Assembly: GCA_023231475.1 (NCBI GenBank)
Contig: JALJEE010001102.1
Coordinates: 1 to 22,402, forward strand
Direction: 5' to 3'
From: Seison nebaliae
Taxonomy: Eukaryota; Rotifera; Pararotatoria; Seisonacea; Seisonidae
DNA length: 22,402 nt
Shown one piece after another: positions 20,825 through 22,402 of the stretch. Made by a program: the position numbers and the translations under genes. Under the pieces are notes generated by a model. It was not told where the DNA came from. It ran no database searches and saw only the letters and a list, made by a program, of their open reading frames with translations. The stretch's first letter is position 1. Each line of letters opens with the position of its first letter.

Positions 20825-21026
20825 TTAAATTGATTCTTTAATTTTCGTATCTGCACAATTACTGACAGTTTCTTGAGCTCCATAAGCTACTTCAATTTCC
20901 TCAATATTCAGATGAAGAGAGGATCCTCTTCTAGATTATTAGCAACTTGGTAGGACGTTTCTTGCTATGGAACACTATGAAGCAGGAGAATAGTAATGTT
21001 CGGAAGATGTTAACGAACATATCCAT
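20825..21026 (-). CDS. Predicted tiny secreted protein
   Basis: Two exons, read downward: 21026-20974 and 20930-20825, joined by a 43-base intron with donor GTTCCA and acceptor ATCTAG, give 52 residues. The first exon is a plausible signal peptide (MDMFVNIFRTLLFSCFIV). The second encodes an acidic short mature part starting RGSSLHLNIEEIEVAYG and ending IKESI, with one Cys. The second-exon frame has gene-like codon use and ends in TAA. The phase-2 junction after the leader is the same as in the small gene at 10780. It could also be the remains, or one end, of a longer gene. Confidence 0.35.
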
Positions 21027-22239
21027 TGTGATGATTTCGATCACCTACCTGGACGTACTGCTACTAGACGTTGTTAATTCATCATATTAATCGTGACGCC
21101 ACTTTATATTCAAATATTTCTTTCTTAACAAATATTCTTCATTCTTCTTATACCTTTTCTTCCAATAAACCACAGAGAGATCGAAGAAATTGAATTATTA
21201 GAATTATTTAATTCTCACCTATCGCCACCAATTATGAAAAGGCTTTCCTTAACTGCACCACATATTTATACTTCTTTGTAGCAACTACCGTTGTTCAATG
21301 TTTTTATCAGATCATTACGATCATCAGAGCATAAATTATTAACGACCAGAAATTTATTTTAAATAAATTAATTTTTTATGTTGATTTAAAAATTTTCCAT
21401 ACAAATTCAGTTATCACCAGTAGAAATGGACTAACGTCTTGTGGGACAAAATAAGGACAGTTCGTAACAACCTTCTTTTTATTAGTCCCTAATCATTTTC
21501 CTAATATGAAAATTTTTTTAAAAATAGTTTTATAGGTTTAAAAAAATACGTACTTTCAGAATATGAAATCATTTTTATCGAATTTTAAATAAGAAAAAAG
21601 TTGCAGCCATTTTAAAATATTTTTGATTATGATGTTGATCGACTAACAAGCTTATTTGGCTAAAAAAATTTCAATTTGTTCTCATTATAAGATGTATCGA
21701 AAATGATTGAAAATCTCCATAGAAGCGGACTAATTCATTATTTAGAATTTATCAAATTTTTAGAAAGTTTAATTACCGAAAAAAAAATTAATTATAAATG
21801 AAGTGGTTGGGACAATATGAAACACTCATTTTCCAAATGAGAATAATCAATGATAAATGATATGTACATAGTGACAGTATATGCAATTGTGAAAAAAAAA
21901 TTTATATACAGGGTGATAAACATAAATAATGAAAGGAATGATGAAGTTGATGTACTTAACCGAAAAAAAATTTCATCGCTAGCGACTGATATCAGACTGA
22001 TTGAAATGCAGAAATGTTATTTTTGATAAATTTTCATCAGTCAGTACGATGAGGAGAACATTTGCTTCGATTTTTTTAGTTCCATAACGGAAAATTTTCA
22101 TTTAATATTCAACTATTATAAATATTTCTTCCAATTAAATTTCTTGATAGAATATTGAGTTTTATTACTTCAAATTATGACTACGATTGAAGAAAATTTA
22201 TTAAAAACATATAATTTATTTTATTTTTATTTTTTTATT
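21027..22239. other. Gene-poor AT-rich region
   Basis: No supported coding exon. It contains dispersed repeat B copy 2 (21737-21850) and many homopolymer A/T runs. ACAGGGTGATAAAC at 21908-21921 looks like a transposon terminus start, but no matching inverted end was found. Otherwise nothing is recognised. Confidence 0.4.
21737..21850. repeat. Dispersed repeat B, copy 2
   Basis: Matches 10081-10192 in the same orientation: TATTTAGAATTTATCAAATT, then GTTGGGACAATATGA, then ACACTCATTTTCCAAATGAG. In this copy the CTCATTT-TCC-AAATGAG palindrome is perfect. Confidence 0.6.
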
Positions 22240-22402
22240 GTAAATGTAAATCCCTATAGGGTAAATTATAAATAAAAATTAAGAATTCACGACCTTGGTC
22301 GTTGGATATTAGTTCACAGCATCTAGGTATTTGATTATTGAGATTATCAGGAACCAAGTAATCGACGGAGAATTGATCTATCAATTCTCTTGCATTGAAC
22401 AG
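22240..22402 (-). mobile_element. LINE 3' end, second copy, running off the window
   Basis: 22311-22398 aligns by eye to 9333-9430, the presumed 3' UTR of the LINE fragment (shared TTCAC, ATTGTCAGGAA/ATTATCAGGAA, CAA(A/G)TAA, and GAAT(C/T)GAT followed by TATCAATT and CTTGCATT). On the minus strand it runs into a stretch that reads GGGATTTACATTTACAATAA followed by A-rich repeats near 22255-22200, a typical LINE tail. The coding part would lie beyond the window. The copy includes a 10-base-arm hairpin at 22369-22390. Confidence 0.5.

Noticed and set aside
21908-21921. Terminus of a mariner-like DNA transposon (ACAGGGTGATAAAC)
   Set aside because: No inverted partner or transposase remnant could be found nearby.

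Overview
The window is a gene-dense, AT-rich piece of an animal nuclear genome. The evidence is a metazoan protein set (eIF4G, an NRF-6-type acyltransferase, EGF modules, MARVEL-domain proteins), spliceosomal introns mostly of 32-76 bases, and tRNA-derived SINE and LINE remnants. Compact genes, short introns and the NRF-6 family suggest an ecdysozoan, but I cannot name the phylum with confidence.

Layout. 339-5038 (+): an eIF4G translation scaffold in ten exons. 5666-6805 (-): a secreted protein of several EGF-like modules. 7083-8041 (+): a single-pass membrane protein with a cysteine-rich, SUEL-lectin-like ectodomain, divergent from the EGF gene. 8470-9230: two adjacent copies of a tRNA-derived SINE. 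9240-10004 (-): the 3' end of a LINE. 10081-10192: a dispersed repeat. 10393-10780 (-): a predicted small secreted-peptide gene assembled here from three short exons. 10842-14223 (+): a 14-exon NRF-6/acyltransferase-3 membrane protein, head to head with the peptide gene at 61 bases. 14374-15149 (-) and 15568-16211 (+): two divergent MARVEL-type four-helix membrane proteins. 16727-17953 (-): a single-pass membrane protein with a serine-rich tail. 18147-20498 (-): a 783-residue, apparently intronless protein of unknown family. 20825-21026 (-): a second very small predicted secreted protein. 21737-21850 and about 22240-22402: second copies of the dispersed repeat and of the LINE 3' end.

The strongest unusual signal is not a gene but a splicing code. 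Seven multi-exon genes on both strands give 39 introns by reading-frame continuity. Thirty-eight begin with GTT and one with GTC, and none begins with the usual GTA or GTG. This rule also helps to define the two small secreted genes. The genes do not form an obvious single pathway, but several encode secreted or membrane proteins arranged as divergent pairs (EGF/lectin-like, peptide/NRF, MARVEL/MARVEL).
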